The position numbers were made by a program, and so were the translations under genes. Under the pieces are notes generated by a model, which made no database searches, was not told the DNA's origin, and saw nothing but the letters and a program-made list of their open reading frames with translations. From NCBI RefSeq assembly GCF_900110955.1, contig NZ_FOFR01000001.1, positions 248,001-312,000 on the forward strand: 64,000 bases of DNA, read 5' to 3'. Positions 50,674-62,268 of the stretch are shown here, in pieces (positions within the stretch are counted from its first letter, which is position 1; the number at the start of each line of letters is the position of its first letter). The DNA comes from Lentzea xinjiangensis. Its GTDB lineage: Bacteria > Actinomycetota > Actinomycetes > Mycobacteriales > Pseudonocardiaceae.

Positions 50674-52853
50674 GAGGAGGCATGGTAACCAGCCACTTCC
50701 AGGCAGATGGGCGCAGTGGTGCGGACGAGGTCGCCCGCGACGACCCGGACGACCGCCGGCCACCTGCCGGGCTCGGCCCACGGAGGGGCCGAGACGGTGA
50801 AGTCGAGCGAGGTCCTGCCCCTCGCGGGGAGCAGGCCGCCGACGCAGAAGGGGCCGACCAGGTCCCAGGTCGGGCGTGGGGACAGGACGCGGGCCTGCAG
50901 CGGCAGGTCGCCGTGCGCGCTGGAGGCCATGACCACCCGCAGCGCGGCCGAGGAGCCGGGGCGCACGGACACCGTCGACGGCGCGGACGCCACCCACAGG
51001 ACCTCGACGGGGTCTTCGGCATCCCATTCCGGCACGGTCAGCAGCACCACGTCGTAGACCTCGAACGGCAGGCCCTCCAACGTCGCGCGCACCGGGTGGC
51101 AGCCGGGGGTGCGCGGCGGCGCCAGGAGCACCTCGGCCGTGACGTGGTCGCCCGCGCGCAGCGTCACGGGCAGCGCGTTCCAGGAGGCCGCCCAGCCGTC
51201 GGGCAGGCTGAGGCGGACCGTGCCGGTGAAGTCCTGGCCGTTCGCCACGGCGACCACGCGCAGGCGGGTCGGGCCGAGCACCTCCAGGTGGACGTTCGCC
51301 GGGAGGCCGCCCAACGGCGTGGGCTCGTGCAGCCAGTAGCGGGCGAAGACCGGCGTCACGGCGGGGGTGGCGGGGCCCAGGGGAGGTCCGGCCGGTGCCG
51401 GGCGGGAGGGAACGTCGGGCAGGCTGCCGGAGGAGGGTGTGCGCGCGCCCAGCACGCCGACCAGCGGGGACGGGCCGAGGTGGTCGACGTCGTGCCACAG
51501 CGTGAAGGTCGACGAGCCGACCATCTTCTCGCCCACCTCGCTGTGCCAGACGGTCACCGGGCCGAGCAGGCGCGGGGACTCCAACGGTGGGCCGTTCACG
51601 GCGACGAGGGAGGCGATCGGGTCGTACGACAGGACGTAGTGGTTGGACGCGATTTCGTTCCCGTGCCCACGTTGCCAGCCGTGGTCGACGTCGTCGTCGA
51701 CCAACGCGTAGGTGCGCCATCCGTGCGGCGGCACGTCACGGGCCAGAAAGGTCACCGTCAGGCCGTCGACCAACGTCGGCAACGTCTCGCCGGACAACTC
51801 CACGTGCACGTTCCTGGGCGTGGGCAGGTGCACCGAGACGATGTCGGTGCACGGCGAGGGCAGCGGGTTCCAGACCACCACGCAGGAGTCCACAGTGGAC
51901 GTCAGGGCTGCCAGCGAGCGGGAGACGACCTCGGACCGCAGGTCGAAGGCTTCACGCGGGTGTGCCGTGGCGGCACGGGTGAGAGCGGCGGACGGGTAGG
52001 CGGCTCCGGTCAGGCGGGACGCGTGCGTCGCGAACACGGCTGCGGGTGAGTCGTCTGGCGGAGCGGGAGGCACAGGCACAGAACTGCGCACGTAGTAGTC
52101 GCGCGGCAACGAGCAGATGACTCGCGGCCAGGTGTAGCGCGCGCTCCAGTCGTGGTGGATCGCCGTCACCCACGGGTTGGGGCCGCAACGATCGCCGCCG
52201 ACCGGCAGCATCACGTGCGGCGCGTCGGCCGAGGAGCGCAGCTCCAGGAAGGAGGAGTAGACACCACGCTCGGCCTCGCCCAGCGAGGAAGCGGTCAACG
52301 GCTGACCGGGAGGCAGCGCCGAGAGCACCGGCGGCACACCGACCACGTTGGACTCGGCGCCGACGACCTCGATCTGTCCCTCCGAGATCAGCCGCAGCAG
52401 CGGTGAGCGGTGCTGCGGGAACATGTCCCAGTAGGGCTGGAGCAACTCCACCGACGTCACCGCGAACCGGTAGGCGCGGTCGGTCAGGGCGAGGTCCAGG
52501 TGAGCCCGCAGGGCGGCGAACGGCGCGTCGCCCGCGACGTGCCCGACGAGGTGCACAGTCCAGCCGGGCGAGCCCACGACCAGCGAGAACGTGCAGGTCT
52601 CCACGCCGGAGGCCGAGCGGACCACGGCCTGGGCCGGCACCACGGCGCCCGGGAGGTGCGCCGAGACGTCGACGGCGACCTCGTAGCCGAACGGGCCGGG
52701 GACCAGCGGGCCGCTGTGCCGCGGCGAGCGCAGACCGGGTCCCGACACGTGCGCGTGCACCGGTCCCGCCAGCGCGGGCGAGGTCAGCCGCACCACCTGC
52801 AGCAGCGCGGTCCGAGACCCGACGAAGAGCTCGGTGGACTCGGCGATGATCAC
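50670..52853 (-). CDS. GH38-like (alpha-mannosidase fold) protein with NEW3-type domain, degenerate active site
   Basis: 727 residues. The region near residues 95-185 resembles a GH38 N-terminal domain: VHLVGHVAGDAPF, then AVTSVELLQPYWDMFPQH and LLRLISEGQIEVVG. The canonical HxHxD metal site is not intact (HLVGHVAGD), so hydrolytic activity is doubtful. Beta-rich domains follow, with a NEW3-like region near 500-720. No signal peptide seen. GTG at 52853 is the first plausible start in the family frame. It is coupled to the ROK kinase and follows the beta-solenoid protein by 53 bp. Alternatively a carbohydrate-binding scaffold. Confidence 0.65.
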   Translation of the reverse strand: MIIAESTELFVGSRTALLQVVRLTSPALAGPVHAHVSGPGLRSPRHSGPLVPGPFGYEVAVDVSAHLPGAVVPAQAVVRSASGVETCTFSLVVGSPGWTVHLVGHVAGDAPFAALRAHLDLALTDRAYRFAVTSVELLQPYWDMFPQHRSPLLRLISEGQIEVVGAESNVVGVPPVLSALPPGQPLTASSLGEAERGVYSSFLELRSSADAPHVMLPVGGDRCGPNPWVTAIHHDWSARYTWPRVICSLPRDYYVRSSVPVPPAPPDDSPAAVFATHASRLTGAAYPSAALTRAATAHPREAFDLRSEVVSRSLAALTSTVDSCVVVWNPLPSPCTDIVSVHLPTPRNVHVELSGETLPTLVDGLTVTFLARDVPPHGWRTYALVDDDVDHGWQRGHGNEIASNHYVLSYDPIASLVAVNGPPLESPRLLGPVTVWHSEVGEKMVGSSTFTLWHDVDHLGPSPLVGVLGARTPSSGSLPDVPSRPAPAGPPLGPATPAVTPVFARYWLHEPTPLGGLPANVHLEVLGPTRLRVVAVANGQDFTGTVRLSLPDGWAASWNALPVTLRAGDHVTAEVLLAPPRTPGCHPVRATLEGLPFEVYDVVLLTVPEWDAEDPVEVLWVASAPSTVSVRPGSSAALRVVMASSAHGDLPLQARVLSPRPTWDLVGPFCVGGLLPARGRTSLDFTVSAPPWAEPGRWPAVVRVVAGDLVRTTAPICLEVAGYHASS

Positions 52854-52906
52854 CGCACGATCGCACCACTGTCCACCGACCGGCGAAATACCACGATGGT
52901 GGCGTT

Positions 52907-55015
52907 CTACCGCTTGAGCATCCGGGTCAGGCCGGCGGCGACGGTGGTCGCCAGGATCCAGCCGGTCACGATCAGGCCGGAGGCGATCCACTGCGACGCG
53001 CCCGGTGTCTGCCAGCGGTTCTTGTTGCCGAAGTCGACGATCGGCACCACCAGGTCGATCGTGTAGAGCCACGCGTTCCACGGCAGGCGGTCATCGGCGT
53101 TGATCTCCACCAGCGGTCCCTTGACCTGGAACCAGATGCTCCCCAGCAGCCACGCCGTGATCAGCCACCCGAGTGCGCGCGCCGGGCGGTAGCCGTAGCC
53201 GACCATCGAGCGTTGCAGGAAGCTCCACACCAGCACCAACGGGCCGAAGAAGCGCATGCCCTCGGCGACCGCGCGGTAGCGCAGGCGTTGCTTCTCGATC
53301 AGCACCGTCGAGGCGTGCTCCTCGTTGCCCGCGGCGGTCAGCATCTCGGCGAACTGGTCGTACGGGCGCGGGTGGTAGCTGCGGCGCATCGCGTTGCGCA
53401 GCCAGCGCAGGCGTTGTGCCACCTGGGCGTCGTCGCGCAGGTCGATCGGGTAGGCCAGCGAGTCGTAGCGGAAGTCGTCGAGGTCGATGAAACCCGTGGC
53501 GTTCCAGAAGTTCTCGTTGTCGTCGAGCGACGTGCAGCGCGCCTGCCGCAGGGTCACGAGACCCCTGGGCGGGGACACGACGTTGAGCATCAGCTCCTGG
53601 ACCTGCATGCCCATGGCGTTCAACGCGTGGCTGTCGAGCTTGTAGCCGAGCACCGCGCCGTTGAAGTTCGCCATGCGGCCGATGGTGGCGCGCCGGCACC
53701 GCACACCGCCGTGCGCCACGAACTCCTTCTCGCCGCGGGCGCAGATGAGGTCGCGGCCGATCGTGGCACCGCCGATGTCGAGCGACGGCTTCTCGCGCGG
53801 CTGGTGCCGGTACGTGCCCGGTTTGGTCAGGCGGCTGCCGCGCAGGTCGAGGTTCGCGCCGACGGTGATGCCGCGCAGCTCCAGGCCGCCGGCGACGTCC
53901 GACTCGCGCACCACGAAGTTGCTGCCGATCTGCGAGCGGTTGGCCAGCACGGCGTCCGCGGCCGGGTTGTCCACCGTGGCCCGTTCGATCGTGATGCTGC
54001 CGCGCACGTGGGTGTCGACCATGCGCAGCTGGCCCTTGATCCGCACACCGCGCCCGACGACGTCGCCGCCGATCTCCGCGCCGTCGACGTGCAGCGCGCG
54101 GCCCGATCCGGTCGGGTCGGTGCCGACGGCGGGCGGGGACACGGCGTCCAGCTCGGCGTCGGCCAGCGACAACGTGCCGCCGATGCGCGTGTTCACGGCG
54201 CGGATGGTGCCCGCGCTGGTGAAGCCGCGGTCGAGCTCCAGGTCGCCGGAGACGTCCGCGCGGTCCAGGACCAGCGTCGCGGACGGGTCGGCGTGCGGGT
54301 CGGTGGTCTCGGCGAACGCGTCCCCGCGCGAGAGCACCGCGCCGCGCAACGAGAGCGCGGAGCTGATCCGGGCGTTCGCGAGGAACACCACGCCGTGCGA
54401 GGTGAACGCGCCGAGGAAGTTGCCGCCGACCTGCATCCCGTTGCCGTTCAACGTGTAACCGTCGGCGTTCGCCAGCACCGCGCTGCCGAGGTTGACGTTG
54501 CCGCCGATGCGCGCGCCCGCGAGCCGCACCTCGCCCTCGGTGCGGATGCCGAACCCGAGCAGCGCGCCCGCGACCGTCAGCCGGTCACCGTGCACGCACA
54601 GGCCGCCGGGGACGCTGAACCTGCTGTCGCGCAACAGGACCGAGCCCGCGATCTCGGCGTCGGTCAGATCGGCGAGTCCGGTCACGCGGCAGCGGAGCAA
54701 CGAGACGTCGTTGCTGCTGTTGAGGTTGCGCGCTTCGAGACCCGGCAGCTCGCAGTCGCGCCACGAGATGCCGGCGAGGTTGGCCTGCCGCAGGTCCGGC
54801 GGCGCCTCGAACTGGCAGCGCTCGAACTCGAGCACGTACGGCACCTCGACCGCGCGCAGGTCGAGGACGTCGGTGATGACCCGGTCCACCACGCGGATGA
54901 CGGGCGGGGTGCTCGGCTTGCGCCGAGGCAGCCGCCACCCGCCACCGCCCGTGTTGTCGTTCTCCCCCAACAGCCCCCGCAGCACCTCCGCCGCGGCGAC
55001 CCTCCCCCTGGCCAC
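52907..55015 (-). CDS. Beta-solenoid membrane protein (actinobacterial 'membrane-associated oxidoreductase' type)
   Basis: 702 residues. Residues about 45-480 are a long beta-helix with repeating units such as IGGNVNLGSA, IGGTLSLADA, IGGDVVGRG and VGANLDLRGSRL, about 20 residues apart. The C-terminal third has three hydrophobic helices (near 590-690). Similar proteins are labelled membrane-associated oxidoreductase without proof; I see no redox motif. GTG at 55015 is 4 nt after the ABC ATPase stop, so it is co-translated with the importer. Confidence 0.7.
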   Translation of the reverse strand: MARGRVAAAEVLRGLLGENDNTGGGGWRLPRRKPSTPPVIRVVDRVITDVLDLRAVEVPYVLEFERCQFEAPPDLRQANLAGISWRDCELPGLEARNLNSSNDVSLLRCRVTGLADLTDAEIAGSVLLRDSRFSVPGGLCVHGDRLTVAGALLGFGIRTEGEVRLAGARIGGNVNLGSAVLANADGYTLNGNGMQVGGNFLGAFTSHGVVFLANARISSALSLRGAVLSRGDAFAETTDPHADPSATLVLDRADVSGDLELDRGFTSAGTIRAVNTRIGGTLSLADAELDAVSPPAVGTDPTGSGRALHVDGAEIGGDVVGRGVRIKGQLRMVDTHVRGSITIERATVDNPAADAVLANRSQIGSNFVVRESDVAGGLELRGITVGANLDLRGSRLTKPGTYRHQPREKPSLDIGGATIGRDLICARGEKEFVAHGGVRCRRATIGRMANFNGAVLGYKLDSHALNAMGMQVQELMLNVVSPPRGLVTLRQARCTSLDDNENFWNATGFIDLDDFRYDSLAYPIDLRDDAQVAQRLRWLRNAMRRSYHPRPYDQFAEMLTAAGNEEHASTVLIEKQRLRYRAVAEGMRFFGPLVLVWSFLQRSMVGYGYRPARALGWLITAWLLGSIWFQVKGPLVEINADDRLPWNAWLYTIDLVVPIVDFGNKNRWQTPGASQWIASGLIVTGWILATTVAAGLTRMLKR

Positions 55016-55019
55016 GCGG

Positions 55020-55783
<764 letters not shown>

Positions 55784-55787
<4 letters not shown>

Positions 55788-56587
55788 GCGGACACCTTCT
55801 TCCTGGCGCCACCGGTGCCGCGGCGCTCCAGGTACCGCGACAGGTAGCCGAGCGGCAGCGTGATGATCAGGTAGCAGAGACCGGCGATGAGGATCGGCGT
55901 CAGCGACGGGCTGCGGCTCAGCGTCTCCCGGCCGAACTTCGTGAGCTCGTACTGCTCGCGGAAGAGGCCGAGGATGTAGATCAGCGAGGAGTCCTTGGTC
56001 AGCAGGATCAGCTCGTTCGTGAGCGGCGGCAGGATGATCCGGAACGCCTGCGGGATCACGATCGTGATCATGGCCCGGCCCTGCGACATGCCGAGCGAGC
56101 GGGCGGCCTCCACCTGGCCCTTCGGCACCGCCTGGATGCCGGCGCGGATGGTCTCCGCCATGTAGGCCGCGCCGACGCCACCGAGCGCCAGCATGACCGT
56201 GGTGAGCGGCGGGAACTGCATCTGGAACGCGATCGGCACGCCGTAGTAGATGCCGATGAACACCAGCAGCGCGGGCACGCCGCGGAAGAACTCGATGTAG
56301 ACGGTCGCGATCCAGCGGTACGGCGCGACCGACGACAGCTTCATCAGCGCTAGCACGAGGCCCAGCGCGAGTCCGAACGCGAAACCGAGCGCGGTGTAGA
56401 TGATGGTGTTCTTCAGCGCCACGGTGATGACGCTCGGGAACATCGACTTCGCGATGTCCACGTTGAAGAACGCTGCCCGGATCTGCCCCCAGTCCGCGAG
56501 GAACGCGACGACCAGGGCTATGACGATCAGAAGGCCGTACTGCGCATAGCGGATGTACTCCGCGCGCTTGCGCTTGGACACAGCCAT
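55784..56587 (-). CDS. Amino-acid ABC importer permease (HisM/GlnP type)
   Basis: 267 residues with five or six helices and the EAA loop [24 protein letters not shown]. [22 protein letters not shown] segment typical of polar amino acid permeases. ATG at 56587 with AGGAG 5 nt upstream; the extra frame to 56617 is not used. Confidence 0.93.
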
Positions 56588-56622
56588 GGAGGCTCCTAGC
56601 GGATGTGGTTCGGACAAGCGGC

Positions 56623-56653
56623 GGGGCCGGCGCGACGTAGCTGCACCGGCCCC
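56623..56653 (-). terminator. Hairpin between the binding-protein and permease genes
   Basis: GGGGCCGG (56623-56630) pairs with CCGGCCCC (56646-56653), 15-nt loop. Such stems lower downstream expression so that the binding protein is made in excess. Confidence 0.6.
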
Positions 56654-56666
56654 GAAGGCAAGGGGG

Positions 56667-57479
56667 TTACTTGCTCTCCGGCTTCTTGCCGAACCACTTC
56701 TCGTAGATCTTGTCGTACTCGCCGTTCTCCTTGGCCTTCTTCAAGACCTCGTTCACCTTCGACTGGAGGGCGGTGTTGCCCTTCTTGATCCCGATGCCGT
56801 ACTTCTCACCGGTGTCGAACTCCTTGGTGACCTCGGTGTCCGGGAACTCCTTGGCGTAGTCGTAGAGCACGCCGTTGTCGTTGATCGCCGCGTCGACCGC
56901 GCCGGTGCGCACGGCGGTCTCCATCAGCGGGAGGTCCTCGAACTGGACGACGGTGTAGCCGTTGGCGGCCGCGTTCTCGTTCGCGTACTTCTCACCCGTG
57001 GTGTCCTGCTGGACGCCGAGCTTCTTGCCCTTGAGGCTCGCGAGGTCCGAGATGCCGGAGCCCTTCTTCACGAGCAGCGCCTGCGAGGCGTCGAAGTACG
57101 GGTCGGAGAAGTCGATCGCCTGCTTGCGCTCGTCGGTGATCGTCATGCCCGCGGCGGCCAGGTCGCACTGGTTCGCGCTGAACGACGTGCCCGAGGTGAT
57201 CGTCTCGAACGGGGTGTCGAAGATCTGCTGGGTGACGCCGAGGTCCTTCGCGACCAGGTCGACGAGGTCGACGTCGAAGCCGACCGTCTTGTCGCCCTCG
57301 CTGTACTGGAAGGGCTTGTAGGACAGGTGCGTGCAGGTGACGAGCTTGCCGCTCTGCACCAGTGAGACACCCGAGTTGCCAGCGGGCTGGTTCACGGGAG
57401 TCGCGCAGCCCGAAGCTGCCATCACGGCCAGCCCCAGTGCCGGGATCATGGCCATCAACTGCCTGGTTCGACGAGCCAC
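56667..57479 (-). CDS. Amino-acid-binding lipoprotein (SBP family 3)
   Basis: 270 residues. Signal with lipobox AASGC near 21-25; lipid-anchored outside. SBP_bac_3 pattern: YKPFQYSEGDKTVGFDVDLVD, AAAGMTITDERKQAIDFSDPYF and IYEKWFGKKP. Ligand probably glutamate or glutamine. GTG at 57479 has GGAGT at 7 nt, better than other frames upstream. First gene of the importer operon. Confidence 0.92.
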   Translation of the reverse strand: MARRTRQLMAMIPALGLAVMAASGCATPVNQPAGNSGVSLVQSGKLVTCTHLSYKPFQYSEGDKTVGFDVDLVDLVAKDLGVTQQIFDTPFETITSGTSFSANQCDLAAAGMTITDERKQAIDFSDPYFDASQALLVKKGSGISDLASLKGKKLGVQQDTTGEKYANENAAANGYTVVQFEDLPLMETAVRTGAVDAAINDNGVLYDYAKEFPDTEVTKEFDTGEKYGIGIKKGNTALQSKVNEVLKKAKENGEYDKIYEKWFGKKPESK

Positions 57480-57584
57480 TGCGTCACTCCTCGTAACTGT
57501 TGCGGACGAGTGAACGGGATCCTGCCACTCGGGTGACGTGGTGGACAGCACGTGCGTGTTACAGGACAGTGCGTTGCAACAACT

Positions 57585-57630
57585 TTGCGTCAAATGGCGA
57601 GAACAGGTGCAAAATATTGCGTCAAATGGC
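57585..57630. promoter_or_regulatory. AT-rich control region with 14-bp direct repeats
   Basis: TTGCGTCAAATGGC occurs at 57585-57598 and 57617-57630, exactly 32 bp (three helical turns) apart, in the most AT-rich stretch of the window. It lies upstream of the binding protein gene, about 105 bp from its start. Probable activator or repressor sites. Confidence 0.65.
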
Positions 57631-57720
57631 CTGGATCACACAACGTATGCACGTATTGCACACGAATGATAACCATCTGCGAGCGCGTCCTTGATCAGGA
57701 TTTGATCACGACAGCGCTGC

Positions 57721-60375
57721 TCAGCGGGTGCGTTCGACCAACAGACCGGCCACCAGGGCCGTCCAGCCCGTCTGGTGGGTGGCACCGAGCCCTTCACCCG
57801 TGTCGCCGTCGAAGTACTCGCTGAACGTGACGTGCTTGCGCCAAAGCGGTGAGTCGGACGCCTCGATCCTCTTGCCGTCCGACGGCCGCCGACCGTCCCG
57901 GTCGGGCAGGAACAGCCCCACCAGCCGGTCGCTCAGCTCGTCCGCCGCCTGACCGGCGGTGACGTGGCGGCCGGAGTGCGTCGGCATCTCGACCTGGAAC
58001 GTGCCGTCGTGGAACGCGCAGACCGTGCGCAGCGCCTCGACCAGCAGGGCGTTGGTCGGCAGCCAGACCGGGCCGCGCCAGTTCGAGTTGCCGCCGAACA
58101 TCGGCGTGTGCGACTCGCCGGGCTCGTAGCCCATGCGGTGGTCCTGGCCCGCGACCTTGACCTCGAGGCCCTCGCGGTGGGCGGCGCTGAGCGAGCGGAT
58201 GCCGTGCGGCGAGAGGAACTCCTGCTCGTCGAGCATCCGGTGCAGCACGCGCCGCAGCTTGTGCTCGTCGAGCAACGACACGAACGCGCCGCGCTCGTAG
58301 TGGAACGTGATGAACTGCCGCAGCTCCGGCCGGCGCTTGAGCAGGTGCTCCAGCCGGCTGGTGAACCCCGGCAGCTCCTCGAGCACCCACGGTTCGAGCA
58401 CGGCGCAGGCCAGCAGTGGGATCAGCCCGACCATCGACCGCACGCGGACCGGCTCGGACTCGACGCGGCCGTCGGGGTGGCGGCGGGAGACCCGGTCGTA
58501 GCAGAACCCGTCCTCCTCGTGCCAGATGCCGGCGCCGTGCGAGCCGAAGTGCGTGAACGCCTCCGCGATCGACAGGAAGTGCTCGACGAACTTCGTCGCG
58601 ACGTCCTCGTAGCACTCGTCGTCGCGCGCCAGCTCCAGGGCGATCTGCATCAGGTGCAGGCTGTAGGCGGCCATCCACGAGGTGGCGTCGGACTGCTCCA
58701 GCCGCCACTCGCCCAGCATCGGCTCCGACCTGTTGATCGGCCCGATGTTGTCCATGCCGAGGAACCCGCCCTCGAACAGGTAGCTGCCGCCCGCGTCCTT
58801 GCGGTTCACCCACCAGGAGAAGTTCAGCAGCAGCTTGTGGAAGATCTTCGCGAGGAACTGCCGGTCGCGGCTGCCGTCCGCGCGGTAGACCTGCAGCGCC
58901 GCCCACGCGTGCACCGGCGGGTTGACGTCGCCGAACTCCCACTCGTAGGCGGGGATCTGGCCGTTCGGGTGCATCATCCACTCGCGGCAGAACAGCAGTA
59001 GCTGCTCCTTGGCGAACGCCGGGTCTACCAGCGTGAACGGGATCGTGTGGAACGCGAGGTCCCACGCCGCGAACCAGGGGTACTCCCACTCGTCCGGCAT
59101 GGAGATCACGTCGGCCACGTCGAGGTGCCGCCAGTGCACGTTGCGCGCCTCCGGCGTCCTGCGCGACGAGGGCGCCTCCGGCTTGGTCGGGTCGCCGTCG
59201 AGCCAGTCGCGCGTGCGGAACCGGTAGTGCTGCTTGGTCCACATCAACCCGGCCAGCGCGCGCCGCAGCACGTGCTTCTCCTCCGCGCCGACGTGGGGCG
59301 CGATCTCGTCGTGGAACTCGTCCGCCTCGGCCTTGCGGGCGGCCAGGGTCTCGTCGAAGCTCGGCCCGAACGGGTCCACGTGCCCGTCACCGCCCACGAG
59401 CCGCAGGCGGACGGTCACCGTCTCACCCGGCTCCACCGGGTCGAACGAGTACCAGGCCGCGAACTTGGTACCGGCCGCGCCCGCGTCGTCCGGCCCGACC
59501 ACCTGGCAGCTCGTCGTGCTGCCCCGCACGACGTAGTCGCAGATGCCGTCCTTGGTCCACGGCGACGGGTTGCGTTCGGCCCCGAAGAGCGCCACCTCGT
59601 TGGTCTCGTTGTCCGTCACGAGCATCGACGGCGAGTCGTCGAGGTGCAGCGTGTAGCGGCCGAGGTTGCCGTGGTCGGCCGTGACCTTGCGCCCGGTCGT
59701 GGTGCTGGCGACGAGCTGGCACGGCCGCTGGTCGCGTCCCCACGCCCAGGTGTTGCGGAACCAGAGCTGGGGCAGCAGGTGCAGCGGCGCGTCCTCCGGC
59801 CCGTGGTTGGTCGCCCGGATCTCGACGCAGATGTCGTCGGTGTCGGCCTTGGCGTAGGTGACCTGCACGTCGAAGAACCGGTTCTCGTCGAGCACCCCGG
59901 TGTCGGAGAGCTCGGGCTCGCGGTTCTCCCGCCCGGCGTTGCGGGCCATCTCCCGCAGCCGGCCGTAGGGGAACTCCCGCTGCGGGTAGCGGTAGACGAC
60001 CTGCATCCAGGAGTGGGTGGGCGTCCCGTCGGTCACCCACCAGTGCTCCTTGACGTCCTCACCGTGGTTGCCCTCGTCGTTGGTGAGGCCGAAGTACCGC
60101 TCCTTGAGGATCGGGTCCTCGCCGTTCCACAGGGCGACGGCGAGGTTGAGGAACCCGTGCACGTCGCAGATGCCCGCGATGCCGTCCTCACCCCACCGGT
60201 AAGCACGCGCGCGGGCGTGGTCGAACGGGAACGACGCCCAGGCGTCACCCTCGGGCGAGTAGTCCTCGCGGACCGTGCCCCACTGGCGACCGGAGAGGTA
60301 CGGTCCCCACAGCCGCCACGGCGAGGTCGGGGTGTCCGACTCGGCGAGACGCGCCCGTTCCGCTTGTTGACCCAT
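57721..60375 (-). CDS. GH63/MGH1-like glucosidase
   Basis: 884 residues. Motifs of the actinobacterial glucosidase (MGH1-like) family: an N-terminal beta domain with [15 protein letters not shown], then an (alpha/alpha)6 catalytic domain with [33 protein letters not shown] and [16 protein letters not shown]. Likely cytosolic; substrate may be glucosylglycerate or mannosylglycerate, or kojibiose-like sugars. ATG at 60375 with GGGGTG upstream. Transcribed with or without the M20 gene upstream (117 bp gap). Confidence 0.88.
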   Translation of the reverse strand: MGQQAERARLAESDTPTSPWRLWGPYLSGRQWGTVREDYSPEGDAWASFPFDHARARAYRWGEDGIAGICDVHGFLNLAVALWNGEDPILKERYFGLTNDEGNHGEDVKEHWWVTDGTPTHSWMQVVYRYPQREFPYGRLREMARNAGRENREPELSDTGVLDENRFFDVQVTYAKADTDDICVEIRATNHGPEDAPLHLLPQLWFRNTWAWGRDQRPCQLVASTTTGRKVTADHGNLGRYTLHLDDSPSMLVTDNETNEVALFGAERNPSPWTKDGICDYVVRGSTTSCQVVGPDDAGAAGTKFAAWYSFDPVEPGETVTVRLRLVGGDGHVDPFGPSFDETLAARKAEADEFHDEIAPHVGAEEKHVLRRALAGLMWTKQHYRFRTRDWLDGDPTKPEAPSSRRTPEARNVHWRHLDVADVISMPDEWEYPWFAAWDLAFHTIPFTLVDPAFAKEQLLLFCREWMMHPNGQIPAYEWEFGDVNPPVHAWAALQVYRADGSRDRQFLAKIFHKLLLNFSWWVNRKDAGGSYLFEGGFLGMDNIGPINRSEPMLGEWRLEQSDATSWMAAYSLHLMQIALELARDDECYEDVATKFVEHFLSIAEAFTHFGSHGAGIWHEEDGFCYDRVSRRHPDGRVESEPVRVRSMVGLIPLLACAVLEPWVLEELPGFTSRLEHLLKRRPELRQFITFHYERGAFVSLLDEHKLRRVLHRMLDEQEFLSPHGIRSLSAAHREGLEVKVAGQDHRMGYEPGESHTPMFGGNSNWRGPVWLPTNALLVEALRTVCAFHDGTFQVEMPTHSGRHVTAGQAADELSDRLVGLFLPDRDGRRPSDGKRIEASDSPLWRKHVTFSEYFDGDTGEGLGATHQTGWTALVAGLLVERTR

Positions 60376-60492
60376 CACCCCAGTGTGGGACAACTTCTCG
60401 CGAGTCCGGTGGGGTCCACGTCTTGTCTGAGTTTTTCCTCACTGGAAGAACGGTGGACCCACGCCTGGGTGTGACGCCGGGACAGCGGACGG

Positions 60493-61911
60493 TCAGCGCT
60501 GCCGGGAGTGCGCGTCCAGCACCAGCGCCACGGCCTCGGTGATCCTGGCGGCGTGCGCCAGGTGCAGCCACTCGTCCGGCACGTGGCAGTTCGAGTCCGG
60601 CCCCACCGCGCCCGTGACCAGGAACTGGGCGTCCGGGTAGGCCTCGTGCAGCAACCCCATGAACGGGATCGAGCCACCCAGCGACACGGTCCGCCACGGC
60701 GCGCCGAAGACCTTCTCACCGGCCTCGTCCAGCGTCGCCGACAGCCACGGCGCCAGCGCCGGCGCGTTCCAGCCGTCGGCGGCCTCGACGCGCGAGAGCT
60801 CGACCGTCGCGCCGTAGGGGACGTCGGTGGTCAGCTTGGCCCTGACCGCCTCCAGCGCCACGGCGGAGGAGGCCGTCGGCGGCAGCCGGAACGACAGGAC
60901 CAGGGTGGTGAACGGCCGCAGCACGTTGCCGGCGTCGTCCGGGGCGGGCAGGCCGTCCGCGCCGGTGACCGAGAGCGTCGGGCGCCAGCCCGCGTTGAGC
61001 GCGAGCTCCACCTCGTCGTCGGACATCGGCCGCAGGTCGCCGACGCGGGGCACGGGCCCCCACAGCGCGCCCGGCGCGGCCTCGACGGCCTCGCGGACCT
61101 CGGCCAGCCGGTGCGCCGGGATGTCGACGTGCATCTCCGGGACGAGGACCTCGCCGGTCGCCGAGTCCTCCAGGCGGTCGAGCAGCGCCCGCGCGATCCG
61201 GAACGAGGACGGGACGATGCCCGAGGCCATGCCGGAGTGCAGGCCGCCGTCCAGCACGCGGACGGTCATCGTGACCTGCACCAGCCCGCGCAGCGACGTC
61301 GTCAGCCACATGCGCTCGTAGTCGGAGCCGCCGGAGTCCAGGCAGACCACGAGCGACACGCGGCCCAGCCGTTCCGAGAGGTGCTCCAGGTATGCGGGCA
61401 GATCAGGCGAACCGGACTCCTCGCCGGTCTCCAGCAGCACGACGCACCGGGAGTGCGAACCGCCCGCCGCACGCACGGCCTCGATCGCCGCGATCGCGGC
61501 ATATCCGGAGTAACCGTCATCGGCGGAACCGCGGCCGTAGAGACGTCCGTCACGCAGAACCGGGGTCCACGGACCGAGGCCTTCGCTCCAGCCGCCCACC
61601 GGCGGTTGCTTGTCGAGGTGTCCGTAGAGCAACACCGTGTCGTCGCCGGGGTTGCCGGCCGCGGGCACGTCGACGACCAGGAGCGGGGTGCGTCCCGCCA
61701 GTTGGACGACCTCGAGCGTCACGCCCGGCAGGTCCCTGGCCGCGATCCAGGTGCGCACGTGCTCGATCGCGGCGGCCAGCTCGCCGTGCTCCTCCCAGGC
61801 GGGGTCGAACGCGGGCGAGATCGCCGGCACGGCGACGAGCCGAGACAGGCTCGGGACGATGTCGTCGTCCCAGAGCGTCCTGACGGTGCTGGTCACAACT
61901 GAGCGGTCCAC
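60493..61911 (-). CDS. M20 family dipeptidase
   Basis: 472 residues. Metal site motifs LLYGHLDKQPPVGGW, YGRGSADDGYSGYA and LETGEESGSPDLP, with a lid domain insertion and a C-terminal GGSIPFMGLLHEA. Cytosolic dipeptidase of the CNDP/PepV-like type. GTG at 61911; CAGGAT lies 6 nt before it, a near match to the leaderless pattern. Confidence 0.92.
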   Translation of the reverse strand: MDRSVVTSTVRTLWDDDIVPSLSRLVAVPAISPAFDPAWEEHGELAAAIEHVRTWIAARDLPGVTLEVVQLAGRTPLLVVDVPAAGNPGDDTVLLYGHLDKQPPVGGWSEGLGPWTPVLRDGRLYGRGSADDGYSGYAAIAAIEAVRAAGGSHSRCVVLLETGEESGSPDLPAYLEHLSERLGRVSLVVCLDSGGSDYERMWLTTSLRGLVQVTMTVRVLDGGLHSGMASGIVPSSFRIARALLDRLEDSATGEVLVPEMHVDIPAHRLAEVREAVEAAPGALWGPVPRVGDLRPMSDDEVELALNAGWRPTLSVTGADGLPAPDDAGNVLRPFTTLVLSFRLPPTASSAVALEAVRAKLTTDVPYGATVELSRVEAADGWNAPALAPWLSATLDEAGEKVFGAPWRTVSLGGSIPFMGLLHEAYPDAQFLVTGAVGPDSNCHVPDEWLHLAHAARITEAVALVLDAHSRQR

Positions 61912-62268
61912 CTCTCGATCCTGTCACGACTCCGCCTCTGCTGGCGTCCTTAGGCTCATCCCCACGGGCCGTCACTGGAGTTAACGATCGGTAACCGGGA
62001 CAGGAGTGTCCGGTGACCGGACGTCCTAGTTGGAGGACAAAAGGTCGAACCTCCGACTGTTGTCGCTGATCAGACCGTTGACTCGTGTGTTACGAAGTGG
62101 GACGGGTCTCACCAACTCGGGTGAGGCCGTGTCAGGATGTGGTCGTAAGCCACCGTCACCGTCGACGGCTGCCTCCGGCCCCACAGGGTTGGCGGCGACC
62201 GCCGACGTCGCCGCACGAGGTCGTCACGAGCGATCAGGCGGTCGGAGAAGACAGAGGAGTGAAGGCGC
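61912..62268. promoter_or_regulatory. Control region upstream of the 2-oxoacid dehydrogenase operon
   Basis: 357 bp without a gene. It holds the palindrome GTCCGGT-G-ACCGGAC (62008-62022), a TTGACT (62078-62083) and a GAGGAG (62252-62257). An unusually long leader for this window, consistent with regulation by growth state. I see no riboswitch. Confidence 0.5.
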
